Source: JAEUJM01 sp041918615
GTDB lineage: Bacteria > Actinomycetota > Acidimicrobiia > Acidimicrobiales > DATDAH01
Reading direction: 5' to 3'
Length of the DNA: 64,000 nt
Assembly: GCA_041918615.1 (NCBI GenBank)
Contig: JAYRVH010000030.1
Location: forward strand, 1 to 64,000
Numbering within the stretch: the stretch's first letter is position 1; each line of letters starts with the position of its first letter. Made by a program: the position numbers and the translations under genes. Below are positions 25,926 through 35,226 of this stretch, piece after piece. The notes below the pieces were generated by a model. It saw only the letters and a list, made by a program, of their open reading frames with translations, did no database searches and had not been told where the DNA came from.

Positions 25926-26462
25926 ATGCGTTGGACGATCCACGGCGAGCGGGCGGTCTACGAGAGCCCCTGGATGGGACTGCACCTCGCCGACGTCGAA
26001 CTGCCGGACGGCCAGCGCTTCGAGCACCACGTGATCCGCTTCCCGCAGCAGGCCGCAGGTGCGGTCGTGCACGACCGCGACCAAGGCGTCCTCCTGATCT
26101 GGCGTCACCGCTTCATCACCGACGTCTGGGGCTGGGAGATCCCGGCCGGACGCATCGAGCCCGGCGAGTCCGCGCTCGCCGCCGCCGAGCGCGAAGCGCT
26201 CGAGGAGACCGGATGGCAGCCCGGCCCGCTTCGACCACTCGTGCAGTTCCGCCCCAGTGGGGGCAGCAGCGACCAGTGGTTCCACACCTTCGTGGCCGAC
26301 GGCGCCACCCGTGTGGGCGAGCCGACCGACGTCACCGAGGCCCAAGAGGTCGCCTGGCACCAGCCGGACGACGTGCGAAGGCTGATCGCCGAGGGACAGG
26401 TGACCGACGGCCTCTCGCTCACCGCCCTCAGCTATGCCTTTGCCTTCGACGACCTGAGCTAG
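25926..26462 (+). CDS. NUDIX hydrolase (ADP-ribose pyrophosphatase-like)
   Basis: Predicted 178 aa. The complete Nudix box is present as GRIEPGESALAAAEREALEE followed by TGW, with the metal-binding EREALEETGW glutamates. The preceding PQQAAGAVVHDRDQGVLLIW and the later WHQPDDVRRLIAEGQVTDG, where a Pro/Gln near the box and a long C-terminal helix occur, fit ADP-ribose/nucleotide-sugar pyrophosphatases. It would cleave a nucleoside diphosphate linked to another moiety, acting as a housecleaning enzyme. The stop overlaps the convergent helicase gene end by 4 bases. Confidence 0.88.
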   Translation: MRWTIHGERAVYESPWMGLHLADVELPDGQRFEHHVIRFPQQAAGAVVHDRDQGVLLIWRHRFITDVWGWEIPAGRIEPGESALAAAEREALEETGWQPGPLRPLVQFRPSGGSSDQWFHTFVADGATRVGEPTDVTEAQEVAWHQPDDVRRLIAEGQVTDGLSLTALSYAFAFDDLS

Positions 26463-27628
26463 GCCGAGGCGAGGTCCTTCTCGGGGTCCCATGCGTGGAG
26501 ATCGGCCAGGCGCTTGTCGTTGGAGAAGACCTCGACGAGCGGCTGGGAGACCCCGATGCGGGTCTGGAGGCGCTTGACCGCCAGCTCCTGGTCCCACAGC
26601 ACCAGGGTGGCCACCACGCCCGACTCGCCGGCGCGGGCGGTGCGCCCCGAACGGTGCAGGTACGACTTGTGGTCCTCGGGCGGGTCGTAGTGCACGACGA
26701 TGTCGATGTCGTCCACGTGGATGCCGCGGGCCGCCACGTCGGTGGCCACGAGCACGGCGAGCTTGCCCTCGGAGAAGTCGGCGAGCGCCCGCTCACGCGC
26801 CCGCTGGGGCAGGTCGCCGTGGATCGGCGCCGCGTCGACACCTTCACGTTCGAGCTGCTCGGCCAGGCGGTCGGCGCCCCGCTTCGTGCGGACGAAGACG
26901 AGGGTGCGGTCGGCGCCACGAGAGATCGACGCCGCCACCTTGGGCTTGTCCATCTGGTGCACCTGGAAGAAGCGGTGCTCCATCTCGTCGACGGTGACGT
27001 TGACCGACTCGACCTCGTGGAAGACGGGGTCGTGCTGGTAGCGCTTCACGAGCGTGTCGACCACGCCGTCGAGGGTGGCCGAGAAGAGCAGCGTCTGGTG
27101 CGTGCCCTCGACGTTGCGCAGGATCCACTCGACCTGGGGCAGGAAGCCCATGTCGGCCATGCGGTCGGCCTCGTCGACGATCACGTGGTCGAGCGCGGCG
27201 ACCGAGACCTCGTTGCGCTCGAGCAGGTCGATCATGCGACCGGGCGTGGCCACCACGAAGTCGACACCGTTGGCGAAGGCCTTGATCTGGCGATCCATGT
27301 CGGCGCCGCCGTACACCGCGACCACCGAGAGGCCACGGCGCTCTGCCAGCGGCGCCAGCTCCTCGCACACCTGGATGGCGAGCTCACGCGTGGGCACGAG
27401 CGCGATGGCGGTGGGCCGACGGGGCTCGGCCTTCTTCTGGCGGTCGAGCACCGGCAGCCCGAAGGCCAGGGTCTTGCCCGAGCCGGTCTTGGCCTTGCCG
27501 CAGACGTCGCGTCCGGCAAGTGCATCGGGAATGGTGAGTTCCTGGATGGGGAAGGCTTCGGTGATCCCGCGGGCGGCAAGGGCCGCGACGAGATCACCAG
27601 ACACGCCCAGCGCGTCGAAGGTGGCCAC
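26459..27628 (-). CDS. DEAD-box ATP-dependent RNA helicase
   Basis: Predicted 389 aa from the GTG at 27628, preferred over the longer frame because an AGGAG-like site (GGAG) lies 7 bases before it and conservation begins with VATFDALGVS. Motifs in order: Q motif FPIQELTIPDALAG, Walker A AKTGSGKT, PTRELA, DEAD box VDEADRMADMGF, SAT, and motif VI HRSGRTARAG. The C-terminal tail is very short (about 30 residues), without the basic extension of many cold-shock helicases. Expected role: RNA unwinding in ribosome assembly or mRNA turnover. Bases 27629-27829 upstream include a T/A-richer leader with no other gene. Confidence 0.92.
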   Translation of the reverse strand: MATFDALGVSGDLVAALAARGITEAFPIQELTIPDALAGRDVCGKAKTGSGKTLAFGLPVLDRQKKAEPRRPTAIALVPTRELAIQVCEELAPLAERRGLSVVAVYGGADMDRQIKAFANGVDFVVATPGRMIDLLERNEVSVAALDHVIVDEADRMADMGFLPQVEWILRNVEGTHQTLLFSATLDGVVDTLVKRYQHDPVFHEVESVNVTVDEMEHRFFQVHQMDKPKVAASISRGADRTLVFVRTKRGADRLAEQLEREGVDAAPIHGDLPQRARERALADFSEGKLAVLVATDVAARGIHVDDIDIVVHYDPPEDHKSYLHRSGRTARAGESGVVATLVLWDQELAVKRLQTRIGVSQPLVEVFSNDKRLADLHAWDPEKDLASA

Positions 27629-27829
27629 TGAAATGCTCCGGTTCTGTTGTGATTTCGAGAGGGGGGTCGTCCCCGGCCACTCACCACAATCAGAAAAGAA
27701 GCGAAGAGGTCGACCCGCGAGCCACGTCACCGGATGAGGATCGGGCGTCCAGCTCGCGACACCAGGGTACCCGAGCGGGCCACGATCCCCCCGCACCGAC
27801 CGCGCTGCCGGGGAACCGGGCCGCTCAGA

Positions 27830-28324
27830 TCATGACGGCAACAGGGCCTCGATGGCCGCCGTCACCTCGTCGGCCTCGGGCTCGACGGTGGGCGCGAAGC
27901 GCGCCACGACCTCGCCCGCGGGCGAGAGCAGGAACTTCTCGAAGTTCCAGCGGATGTCGCCGTCCACCCCTTCACCGTCGGCGGTCCGGGTGAGCTCGGC
28001 ATAGATGGGATGGCGCTCGTCGCCGTTGACATCGACCTTCTCGTAGAGCGGGAAGGTGACCCCGTAGGTGGTGCTGCAGAAGGTGGCGATCTCTTCGGGC
28101 GTCCCCGGCTCCTGACCCATGAACTGGTTGCAGGGAACGCCGAGAACCGTGAACCCACGATTCTCGTACCGCTCCTGGATGCGCTCGAGGCCCGAGTACT
28201 GGGGGGTGAGCCCGCACTTGCTGGCGACGTTCACCACCAGGGCGACCTTGTCCGCAGCGTGATCGGCCAGGCTCGACGGCGTGCCGTCGAGCGCGTTGAT
28301 CGGCAGTTCCATGAGGGTCGTCAT
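27830..28324 (-). CDS. Glutathione peroxidase-family thiol peroxidase
   Basis: Predicted 164 aa. The peroxidatic Cys37 sits in VNVASKCGLTPQY, and the GPx landmarks FTVLGVPCNQFMGQEPG and IRWNFEKFLL (Asn-Phe of the catalytic tetrad) are present, with Cys rather than selenocysteine. Bacterial members of this class usually accept electrons from thioredoxin rather than glutathione, and actinobacteria lack glutathione, so hydroperoxide reduction with thioredoxin or mycothiol-linked systems is expected. Length is standard. Confidence 0.93.
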   Translation of the reverse strand: MTTLMELPINALDGTPSSLADHAADKVALVVNVASKCGLTPQYSGLERIQERYENRGFTVLGVPCNQFMGQEPGTPEEIATFCSTTYGVTFPLYEKVDVNGDERHPIYAELTRTADGEGVDGDIRWNFEKFLLSPAGEVVARFAPTVEPEADEVTAAIEALLPS

Positions 28325-28341
28325 CGAGCCAGTATCGCTGC

Positions 28342-28611
28342 TCAGGGTTCCCGTCGCACCCGACCGTCGACCACGATGACCCCCTCGCCCGCCAGACGCC
28401 GCGCCTGGTCGACCTCATGGCCGGGAGCGAGCCGGCCGTTCGCGGCGACGACGCGCCACCAGGGGAGCCCGTCCGATCCCGAGAGCACCTGGCCGACCGC
28501 CCGGGCCGCGCCCGGGAATCCCGCCTCCTCGGCGATCTCGCCGTAGGTAGCGAGGTCGCCCGGACCGAGACGGGCGATCACCGCCGCCACCGCCTCGTCG
28601 AACCCGGTCAT
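28342..28611 (-). CDS. Alkyltransferase-like (ATL) protein
   Basis: Predicted 89 aa from ATG 28611. The fold is that of the O6-alkylguanine-DNA alkyltransferase C-terminal domain: VAAVIARLGPGDLATYGEIA, then ARAVGQVLSG (DNA-recognition helix with Arg finger) and the active-site region LPWWRVVAANGRL. The catalytic PCHR is PWWR here (Trp51-Trp52), so no alkyl transfer is possible. ATLs bind alkylated guanine and hand the lesion to nucleotide excision repair. It ends 17 bases upstream of the peroxidase gene on the same strand. Confidence 0.9.
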   Translation of the reverse strand: MTGFDEAVAAVIARLGPGDLATYGEIAEEAGFPGAARAVGQVLSGSDGLPWWRVVAANGRLAPGHEVDQARRLAGEGVIVVDGRVRREP

Positions 28612-28635
28612 GACCAGCAAGCCTAGGGTGGCGGC

Positions 28636-29442
28636 ATGGACGCAGCTGCGCTTGCGTTGCACCGTGACGAGATCGCCGGACAGGGCTACACGATCCTCGA
28701 GGACGTGCTCGACCCCGATCTCGTCGGCGCCCTCGACGACGATCTTCGGCGGCTCGAGGACGCGCTCGCCATCGTCCCGGCCGCGAACAGCTTCGAGGGG
28801 ACCCGCACCACCCGCATCTACAACCTCCTCGCCCACGGCGACCTCTACCGGCAGATCCCCGTGCACCCCGAGGTCCTGCCCCTCGTGGAGGCGGTGCTCG
28901 ACCCCGGCTGCCTGGTGTCGTCGCTGTCGTCGATCAGCATCGACCCTGGCGAGACCAGCCAACCCATCCATGCCGACGACCAGTTGATCCCGATCCCGAA
29001 GCCGCACCCGCCCACCGTCTGCAACACCATGTGGGCCCTCACCGACTTCACCGAGGCGAACGGTGCCACCCGTGTCATCCCGAAATCGCACACGCTCGAC
29101 CACTCCCCCACCTACGGCCGGCACTACGAGTCGATACCGGCAGAGATGGCGATGGGAAGTGTGTTGGTGTGGCACGGGAGCCTTTGGCACGGCGGCGGGG
29201 CGAACACCACCCACGATCGACGCGTCGGCGTCGCCATGAACTACTGCGCCGGTTACATCCGCCAGCAGGAGAACCAGCAGCTGGGCCTGCCGGTCGAGAT
29301 GGTGGCTCGCTTCACGCCCCGCCTGCAGCAGCTGGTGGGCTACGGCGTGTACCGGGGCCTGATCGGGCACATCGACCGTCACGACCCCGCCGAGCTCCTG
29401 ACGGGGGCCGTCGACCACTCGATGGTCTGGGACGGATCCTGA
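28636..29442 (+). CDS. Phytanoyl-CoA dioxygenase (PhyH)-family oxygenase
   Basis: Predicted 268 aa. A 2-oxoglutarate/Fe(II)-dependent dioxygenase fold: Gly-Tyr start GYTILEDVLDPDLV, the iron-binding His-x-Asp in QPIHADDQLI, NTMWALTDFTEANGATRVIP with the usual substrate loop, and the distal His and 2-oxoglutarate contact region SLWHGGGANTTHDRRV. Substrate unknown; related proteins hydroxylate CoA thioesters, mugineic-type or small polar compounds. It is 144 bases upstream of the twin APH genes on the same strand, but no shared pathway is evident. Confidence 0.88.
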   Translation: MDAAALALHRDEIAGQGYTILEDVLDPDLVGALDDDLRRLEDALAIVPAANSFEGTRTTRIYNLLAHGDLYRQIPVHPEVLPLVEAVLDPGCLVSSLSSISIDPGETSQPIHADDQLIPIPKPHPPTVCNTMWALTDFTEANGATRVIPKSHTLDHSPTYGRHYESIPAEMAMGSVLVWHGSLWHGGGANTTHDRRVGVAMNYCAGYIRQQENQQLGLPVEMVARFTPRLQQLVGYGVYRGLIGHIDRHDPAELLTGAVDHSMVWDGS

Positions 29443-29585
29443 CCGGCGGGCGCTGCCCCGGGCTCCTGGGCCTGCGCTTCCTTCTCCGATGCCGTGACCG
29501 TGACCGACGAAGCTCGTCCTGCCAACCTCAAGTCCATGGGGGTAGGGGCCGACTGGATAGCGATGACGACGCGACCGGTCCTCCC

Positions 29586-30575
29586 ATGAGCGCACTCGCC
29601 GAGGCAAGGGCACGAGCGGCACTGGTCGATGCCGGCCTGAGTTCCGATGTCACCCTCATCCCGCTGCGAAGCGTGACCAACGAGGTCTGGGTCGGCGGCG
29701 AGCACATCGTCCGCCTGAACCGGCGCCAGGACCACCGCCTCGAGCGCGAGGCCCTCCTCGCGCCCTTCCTGCCCGCCGAGCTCGGCTATCCGCCGATCGT
29801 GCACTACGGGGGCGAGATCGGGGCCGATCACCTGATCATGCGGCGCTTGCCCGGACGGGTGCTCAGCCAATGCTGGCAGCAGATGTCGACGGTGGACCGT
29901 CAGTCGGCCGTCAAGCAGCTGGCGCTCATGCTCCGTGCCCTCCACAACTTCGTGTTCCCCCTCGAGTTGCCAGCCATCGAGAGCCCGCCGCTGCTCAGCT
30001 CGACCCCGATGGGCACGCCGACCGGTGCGCTACTCGGTGCGCTCGAGGAGGCGCAGCACCTGGCTCATGTCGACCCCGGCGTCGTCATCGAGGCGCGGAA
30101 CCTCGTGCTCGACACCACCCCCACCCTCGCGCCCTTCGACGCGCCCACCATGGTGCACGGCGACCTGCACTTCGACAACGTGCTCTGGGACGGTCGACGG
30201 ATCACCACCCTGCTCGACTACAAGTGGGCACGACCGTGCGCGCCCGACCTCGAGCTCGATGTCTTCCTCCGCTACTGCGCCTACCCGTTCCTCCACGTGT
30301 CCGAGCCCCACCGGAACCTGGCCCGGACCGAGGACTACGCCGACGTGCCGTTCCTGCTCGCGGAGTACTACCCCGAGCTGTTCTCGATGCCCCACCAGTT
30401 CGACCGGATGCGACTGTTCAGCATTGCGTACGACGTCCGCGAACTGCTGCTCTTCCCCCCACCGGTCGCCGCCGAGAGGCTGTCGGAGCACCACCCCTAC
30501 AACCGCCTCCGCCGTACCCTCGCCGGTCAGAGCTACCTCGACTCGCTCGCCCAAGGAGTGGCGGTCTCGGCGTGA
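29586..30575 (+). CDS. Aminoglycoside phosphotransferase (APH)-family kinase, copy 1
   Basis: Predicted 329 aa. Protein-kinase-like small-molecule kinase: LRSVTNEVWVGGEHIVRLNR forms the nucleotide-binding strand with its lysine replaced by Arg/Asn context, and the catalytic loop is MVHGDLHFDNVLW with the metal-binding DYKWARP as the DFG equivalent. ATG at 29586. The C-terminal helices (LELDVFLRYCAYPFLHV) are shared with the next gene. In many APH relatives the substrate is choline, homoserine, methylthioribose or an antibiotic; none can be picked from sequence. Confidence 0.85.
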   Translation: MSALAEARARAALVDAGLSSDVTLIPLRSVTNEVWVGGEHIVRLNRRQDHRLEREALLAPFLPAELGYPPIVHYGGEIGADHLIMRRLPGRVLSQCWQQMSTVDRQSAVKQLALMLRALHNFVFPLELPAIESPPLLSSTPMGTPTGALLGALEEAQHLAHVDPGVVIEARNLVLDTTPTLAPFDAPTMVHGDLHFDNVLWDGRRITTLLDYKWARPCAPDLELDVFLRYCAYPFLHVSEPHRNLARTEDYADVPFLLAEYYPELFSMPHQFDRMRLFSIAYDVRELLLFPPPVAAERLSEHHPYNRLRRTLAGQSYLDSLAQGVAVSA

Positions 30576-30632
30576 GGTCCGACCTCCGAGCGCGACGATC
30601 GGCCACGAGATGATGACCCCGGGCGTTCGTCG

Positions 30633-31649
30633 ATGACGAGGCTGGCCGAGGCGCGGGCGCGCCACGCACTGGCCAAGGCCGGCCTCGACCCCCATGTCGA
30701 GCTCGAGCCCCTGAGCAGCGTGACCAACGAGGTCTGGAGGGCGGGCGACCACATCGTCCGCGTCAATCGCCATCCGGTGCAGCGCCTCTGGAGGGAGGCG
30801 ACCCTCACGTCGCTCCTCCCCCTCGAGCTCCGCGTTCCACGGGTCGTCGATTACGGCGGCATGATCGGCTCGGACTGGATGGTGACCGAGCGGGCACCGG
30901 GCCAGACCCTCAGCCGCTGTTGGCCCACGATGACCGAGGGCGAGCGCCGCACGGCAGTATCCCAGCTCGCCACGCAACTGCAGATCCTGCATCAGTTCGT
31001 GTGCTCGGAGCCCCTGCCCGAGATCGACACCCCGCAACTCCTGACCTCGACCGACGGCGCCGACGGCATCTCCCGGGTGCTCGATGCACTGAGCCGGGCC
31101 CAGGAGCTCGAGTTCGTGGACCCGGTGATGATCCTCAGCGCCAAGACCCTCGTCCGCGAGATCGCGCCCGCGCTGCTCCCGTTCGACACGAGGACCTTCA
31201 TCCACGGTGACCTGCATTTCGAGAACGTGCTCTGGGACGGATCGCAGCTCACGGCCCTGCTGGACTTCGAGTGGTCTCGGGCGGCACCCGCGGACCTCGA
31301 GCTCGATGTGTTGTTGCGCTTCTGCGCCTACCCGTTCCTGCACGTACCCGACGACTACGAGCACCTCACCCGCACCGTGGACTACGAGCAGGTGCCATGG
31401 TGGCTGGCCGAGGACTACCCGGCGTTGTTCGACGGGGAGAACGCCCTCGAGCGGGTGCGGCTCTACTCGATCGCCTACGACGTCCGGGACCTTCTGCTCG
31501 ATCCGCCCCGGGTGCCGGTGAAGCACCTCTCACGGCTGCACGCGTACCACCGGCTCGAGGATTCGGTGCGTGGCGAGTCCTACCTCGACGGGCTGGCCGA
31601 GGGTCGGATGCACGAGTCTCAGGCCACCGTTTCCTCGTCCATGCCCTGA
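30633..31649 (+). CDS. Aminoglycoside phosphotransferase (APH)-family kinase, copy 2
   Basis: Predicted 338 aa, an obvious paralogue of the preceding gene: shared SVTNEVW, HIVRxNR, HGDLHFxNVLWDG, LELDVxLRxCAYPFLHV and SIAYDVRxLLL. Catalytic HGDLHFENVLWDG and the DFEWSRA metal loop are intact. The two genes are 57 bases apart and probably co-transcribed, a tandem duplication that has diverged substantially. The 3' end overlaps the convergent lgt gene by 31 bases. Confidence 0.85.
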   Translation: MTRLAEARARHALAKAGLDPHVELEPLSSVTNEVWRAGDHIVRVNRHPVQRLWREATLTSLLPLELRVPRVVDYGGMIGSDWMVTERAPGQTLSRCWPTMTEGERRTAVSQLATQLQILHQFVCSEPLPEIDTPQLLTSTDGADGISRVLDALSRAQELEFVDPVMILSAKTLVREIAPALLPFDTRTFIHGDLHFENVLWDGSQLTALLDFEWSRAAPADLELDVLLRFCAYPFLHVPDDYEHLTRTVDYEQVPWWLAEDYPALFDGENALERVRLYSIAYDVRDLLLDPPRVPVKHLSRLHAYHRLEDSVRGESYLDGLAEGRMHESQATVSSSMP

Positions 31650-32449
31650 TCGACGACATCGACGGCTCGGCGTCGTCCCCCCAGCAGCAGCATCACGATC
31701 GACAGCGTCACGGCGAAGATGCTCATCCAGATGTTCACGCGGATGCCGAGGATGAGGCTGGCGGGGTCGACCCGCATCGCCTCGATCCACAGCCGGCCCG
31801 TGAAGTAGCCGCCCAGGTAGACCCAGAAGAGGCGACCGACGGGAAGCACCTTCTTGCGGTCGACCAGGAGCAGGAGACCGACCAGCGCGAGGTTCCAGAG
31901 CGCCTCGTAGAGGAAGGTGGGGTGGAAGGTGGCACTGCTGAGGTAGCGGTCGGGACGGTTCGTCGCATCGATCCGGAGGCCCCACGGCAGCTTGGTGGGC
32001 CCACCGAACAGCTCCTGGTTGAACCAGTTGCCGAGGCGACCGATCGCCTGGGCCAGCGGCAGGCCGGGCACGGTCGAGTCGGCGAACTCGCCCAGCGGCA
32101 TGCCCTTGCGCTTGGCGTAGAGCAGCCCGACGGTCGCCCCCGCGATGATCCCGCCGGGGATGCCCAGGCCGCCCTGCCACACCTTGAAGGCGTCGACCCA
32201 GTGGCCCTCGAACCGCTGGTAGTCGGTGATGACGTGATAGAGCCGGGAGCCGATCAGGCCCGCCGGCACCGCCCACAGCGCCATGCCCGAGATCTCGTCG
32301 GGATCGTGGCCGCGGGCCGCCCAGCGCCGCCGGGCGAGCTCGACGGCGGCCAGGACCCCGACCGCGATCATCAGCCCGTAGGCCCGAAGGTGGAGGGGGC
32401 CGAGGACGATCTCGTTCGTCGACGGGCTCGGCAGCGAGGCGAGCAGCAC
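31619..32449 (-). CDS. lgt: Prolipoprotein diacylglyceryl transferase (Lgt)
   Basis: Predicted 276 aa, GTG start at 32449, two bases after the stop of the upstream acyl-CoA dehydrogenase gene; longer frames upstream lie inside that gene. Integral membrane enzyme that moves diacylglycerol from phosphatidylglycerol onto the lipobox cysteine of prolipoproteins. Diagnostic strings: RAYGLMIAVGV, the Lgt signature AIGRLGNWFNQELFGGPT with the essential Arg and Asn, and FHPTFLYEALWNL. Seven predicted helices. Lipoprotein substrates exist in this window (61474 and 62146 genes). Confidence 0.95.
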   Translation of the reverse strand: MLLASLPSPSTNEIVLGPLHLRAYGLMIAVGVLAAVELARRRWAARGHDPDEISGMALWAVPAGLIGSRLYHVITDYQRFEGHWVDAFKVWQGGLGIPGGIIAGATVGLLYAKRKGMPLGEFADSTVPGLPLAQAIGRLGNWFNQELFGGPTKLPWGLRIDATNRPDRYLSSATFHPTFLYEALWNLALVGLLLLVDRKKVLPVGRLFWVYLGGYFTGRLWIEAMRVDPASLILGIRVNIWMSIFAVTLSIVMLLLGGRRRAVDVVDQGMDEETVA

Positions 32450-32451
32450 CG

Positions 32452-34251
32452 TCAGAGGTCCTTCGGCTCGACCGCGAAGAGCCCGGCCGATCCCGCGGTC
32501 GCCGGCGTGGTCAACCCGAGCGCCGCGGGCAGCAGCTGCTCGGCGTAGAAGCAGGCCGTGGCTACCTTGGCCCGCAGGAAGCCGTCGTCGCCGGTTCCCG
32601 ACTCGAGCAGGGCGGCCGCGGCAAGGGCCTGGCGGGCCATCACCCATCCGCCGGCCACCACACCGAAGAGGCGGAGGTACGGCGTGGCCCCGGCGAGCGC
32701 CTCGTTCGGGTCGTCGGCGCCGTGGGTGAGGAGCCATCGGCTGGCGTTCTCGAGTGCGTCCGTCGCCTCGTGCAGATGGCCGCGAATCGGGGCCAGCGAC
32801 TCACCGGCATCGGCCAGGGCGGCGTCGAGCGCCCGCACCCCGGCGATGAAGTCGGCCATCACGCCACCTGCCCGCATCGCCAGCTTGCGACCGACGAGAT
32901 CGATGCCCTGGATGCCGTTGGTCCCCTCGTAGATGGGTGGGATGCGGGCATCACGGAAGTGCTGGGCGACGCCGGTCTCCTCGATGTAACCCATACCGCC
33001 GTGCACCTGGATGGCGAGCGACGTGACCTCGACGCCCACGTCGGTGGACCAGCCCTTGGCGATGGGGATGAGCAGGTCGGCCAGCTCGCGACTGGCTTCC
33101 CTGCGGGCGGGGTCGGGGTCGTGGGCCGAGCGGTCCATGGCCTCGGCGGTCACGTAGATCAGGCCCCGCATGGCCTCGATCGACGCCTTCATGGTGAGCA
33201 GCATCCGTCGCACGTCGGGGTGCTCGACGATGAGCGAGCTCTCGCCTGCAGGCGCGCCGACCGCTCGGCCCTGGCGGCGTTCCTGGGCGTACGCGCGCGC
33301 GTCCTGGTACGACCGTTCAGCGAGAGCCAGGCCCTCGAGGCCGACCGAGAGGCGGGCGTTGTTCATCATCGTGAACATGTACCGCATGCCCTGGTTCTCT
33401 TCACCGATCAGGTAGCCGACCGCGCCCTCACCGGCGTCGCCGTAGCTGAGGACGCAGGTGGGGCTGGCCTTGATGCCCATCTTGTGCTCGATCGACGCAC
33501 AGACCACGTCATTGCGCGCACCCAGGCTGCCGTCGTCGTTCACGAGGAACTTGGGCACGATGAAGCACGAGATGCCTCTGGTGCCCGGAGGCGCATCGGG
33601 CGTGCGGGCCAGAACCAGGTGGACGATGTTGTCGGCGAGGTCGTGCTCGCCGAAGGTGATGAAGATCTTGGTGCCGGTGACGCGCCACGTGCCGTCACCC
33701 GCCGGAACGGCCTTCGTGCGCAGCGCCCCCACATCGGAGCCGGCCTCGGGCTCGGTCAGGTTCATGGTGCCGGCCCACTCGCCCGTGACCATCTTCGGCA
33801 GGTAGACCTCGCGCTGGGTCTCGTCGGCATGGTGGGCCAACATGTCGATGGCGCCCTGGGTGAGCAGCGGGCACATCGAGAACGACATGCACGCGGAGGC
33901 GAGCATCTCCTGGAGCGCGGTGGCCACCAGCCAGGGGAATCCACCCCCGCCGTAGGCGGGATCGAACGGCACGCCACCCCATCCGGCCTCGACGTAGCGG
34001 TCATAGGCCGCCGTGAAGCCGTCGGGCGTGGTGACCACCCCGTCGGCCAGCGTGCTGCCCTGGGTGTCACCCACCCGGTTGAGGGGGCCGATCACCTCGT
34101 TCATGAAGCGCCCGGCCTCGTCGAGCACGCCACGAACGATCGCCGGCTCGGCGTGCTCGAACGCATCGAAACGGGACAGGGCGGTCAGATCGGCGACGTG
34201 CTCGAGGGCGAATTCGATGTCACGGACGGGTGCAGAGTACTCAGCCACCAT
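32452..34251 (-). CDS. Acyl-CoA dehydrogenase, long (DmdC/AcdA-like) subfamily
   Basis: Predicted 599 aa, about 200 residues longer than classical acyl-CoA dehydrogenases, as in the 3-methylmercaptopropionyl-CoA dehydrogenase (DmdC) branch. N-terminal helices, LTEPEAGSDVGALRTKA and FITFGEHDLADN for FAD/substrate contacts, LAIQVHGGMGYIEETGVAQH, and the catalytic Glu in PPIYEGTNGIQGIDLVGRK are present; a C-terminal domain (about residues 470-599) follows. Uses FAD and electron-transfer flavoprotein. The substrate could be fatty acyl-CoA or sulfur-containing acyl-CoA; the subfamily assignment does not settle this. lgt follows on the same strand. Confidence 0.88.
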   Translation of the reverse strand: MVAEYSAPVRDIEFALEHVADLTALSRFDAFEHAEPAIVRGVLDEAGRFMNEVIGPLNRVGDTQGSTLADGVVTTPDGFTAAYDRYVEAGWGGVPFDPAYGGGGFPWLVATALQEMLASACMSFSMCPLLTQGAIDMLAHHADETQREVYLPKMVTGEWAGTMNLTEPEAGSDVGALRTKAVPAGDGTWRVTGTKIFITFGEHDLADNIVHLVLARTPDAPPGTRGISCFIVPKFLVNDDGSLGARNDVVCASIEHKMGIKASPTCVLSYGDAGEGAVGYLIGEENQGMRYMFTMMNNARLSVGLEGLALAERSYQDARAYAQERRQGRAVGAPAGESSLIVEHPDVRRMLLTMKASIEAMRGLIYVTAEAMDRSAHDPDPARREASRELADLLIPIAKGWSTDVGVEVTSLAIQVHGGMGYIEETGVAQHFRDARIPPIYEGTNGIQGIDLVGRKLAMRAGGVMADFIAGVRALDAALADAGESLAPIRGHLHEATDALENASRWLLTHGADDPNEALAGATPYLRLFGVVAGGWVMARQALAAAALLESGTGDDGFLRAKVATACFYAEQLLPAALGLTTPATAGSAGLFAVEPKDL

Positions 34252-34310
34252 TCGAGGCTATGCGGCGACCCGCGTCACCCCAAAGGCGGCGGCCACCCAC
34301 GGGCCCCGAG

Positions 34311-35174
34311 TCAGCTCGCCGCAATGAGCACCACGGCCAGGCCGGCGACGGCCAGGCCGACCCGCTGGATCGGCGACACCCGCTCGTGGAGCACCACCCG
34401 GGCCAGCACCAGGGTGCTGGCGGGGTAGAGCGACGTGATCACGGCCACGAGCACCAGCAGGCCCTGGCCGAACGCAAGGAGGAGGAACACGTTCGCCAAC
34501 ATGTCGAATGCTCCGCACGCCGCGATGACCGCCATCGTCCCCGGCGCGGGACGAACGGGTGTCCGGGTGGCGACGGCCACCACGACCAGGAGCGGCACCG
34601 AGGCCGCTCGGGCGCCCACGAGCGGCCAGAGGCCGGCTCCATCGGGAACGCGGTCGAGGATGACGAAGAGCAGCCCGAACAACGCACCCGACAACGCCGC
34701 CATGAGCACCATCGACCCCCGGGAGGTACCGGGGGCAGGTCGATCCACCTCGGTGTCGGTGTCGGCCTCGGGGCCGTGCCCGCTCACCAACAAGATCGCA
34801 GCCAGGGCGATCACCACCCCGACCAACGCCGCGGTCGAGGGCCGCTCGCCGGTCACGAGGCCCACGACCACCGGCAGCGCAGCCGCGGTCAGGGCCGAGA
34901 TGGGCGCCACCACGCTCATGGCGCCCAAGCCCATCGCCCGGTAGAAGACGCTCACCGCGCAGGCGCCCGCCACGCCGGCAACCGCCCCGAGGAGCACGTC
35001 GTGGGCGTTCGGAGACCCGGCGACGAGCGGCACCAGGGGAAGCAGGATCAGTGCGCCGACGACCTGGGAGAGGAGGGTGACGCGGACCGCCGGCGAATGC
35101 CGAGCGGCGAACCCGCCGAAGAAGTCGCCCGCGCCATAGGTCGTGGCGGCGAGGAGCGCCAGGAGAATGGCCAT
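34311..35174 (-). CDS. EamA-family (DMT) transporter
   Basis: Predicted 287 aa with ten hydrophobic helices in two EamA repeats. The start MAILLALLAATTYGAGDFFG and the second-repeat ALSGALFGLLFVILDR, LVAVITSLYPASTLVLARV fit the DMT superfamily. Substrate unknown; the second such carrier in the window, only distantly related to the RarD-type one. It is followed by the acyl-CoA dehydrogenase 60 bases downstream on the same strand. Confidence 0.88.
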   Translation of the reverse strand: MAILLALLAATTYGAGDFFGGFAARHSPAVRVTLLSQVVGALILLPLVPLVAGSPNAHDVLLGAVAGVAGACAVSVFYRAMGLGAMSVVAPISALTAAALPVVVGLVTGERPSTAALVGVVIALAAILLVSGHGPEADTDTEVDRPAPGTSRGSMVLMAALSGALFGLLFVILDRVPDGAGLWPLVGARAASVPLLVVVAVATRTPVRPAPGTMAVIAACGAFDMLANVFLLLAFGQGLLVLVAVITSLYPASTLVLARVVLHERVSPIQRVGLAVAGLAVVLIAAS

Positions 35175-35226
35175 GGAGGACGGTCATTGTGGCTGACCGG
35201 GCGCTCGGTGCCTACCGTCGTTCCAC

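Noticed and set aside
32449..32737. Longer lgt starting at 32737
   Set aside because: The extension lies inside the acyl-CoA dehydrogenase gene; Lgt conservation begins after the GTG at 32449.
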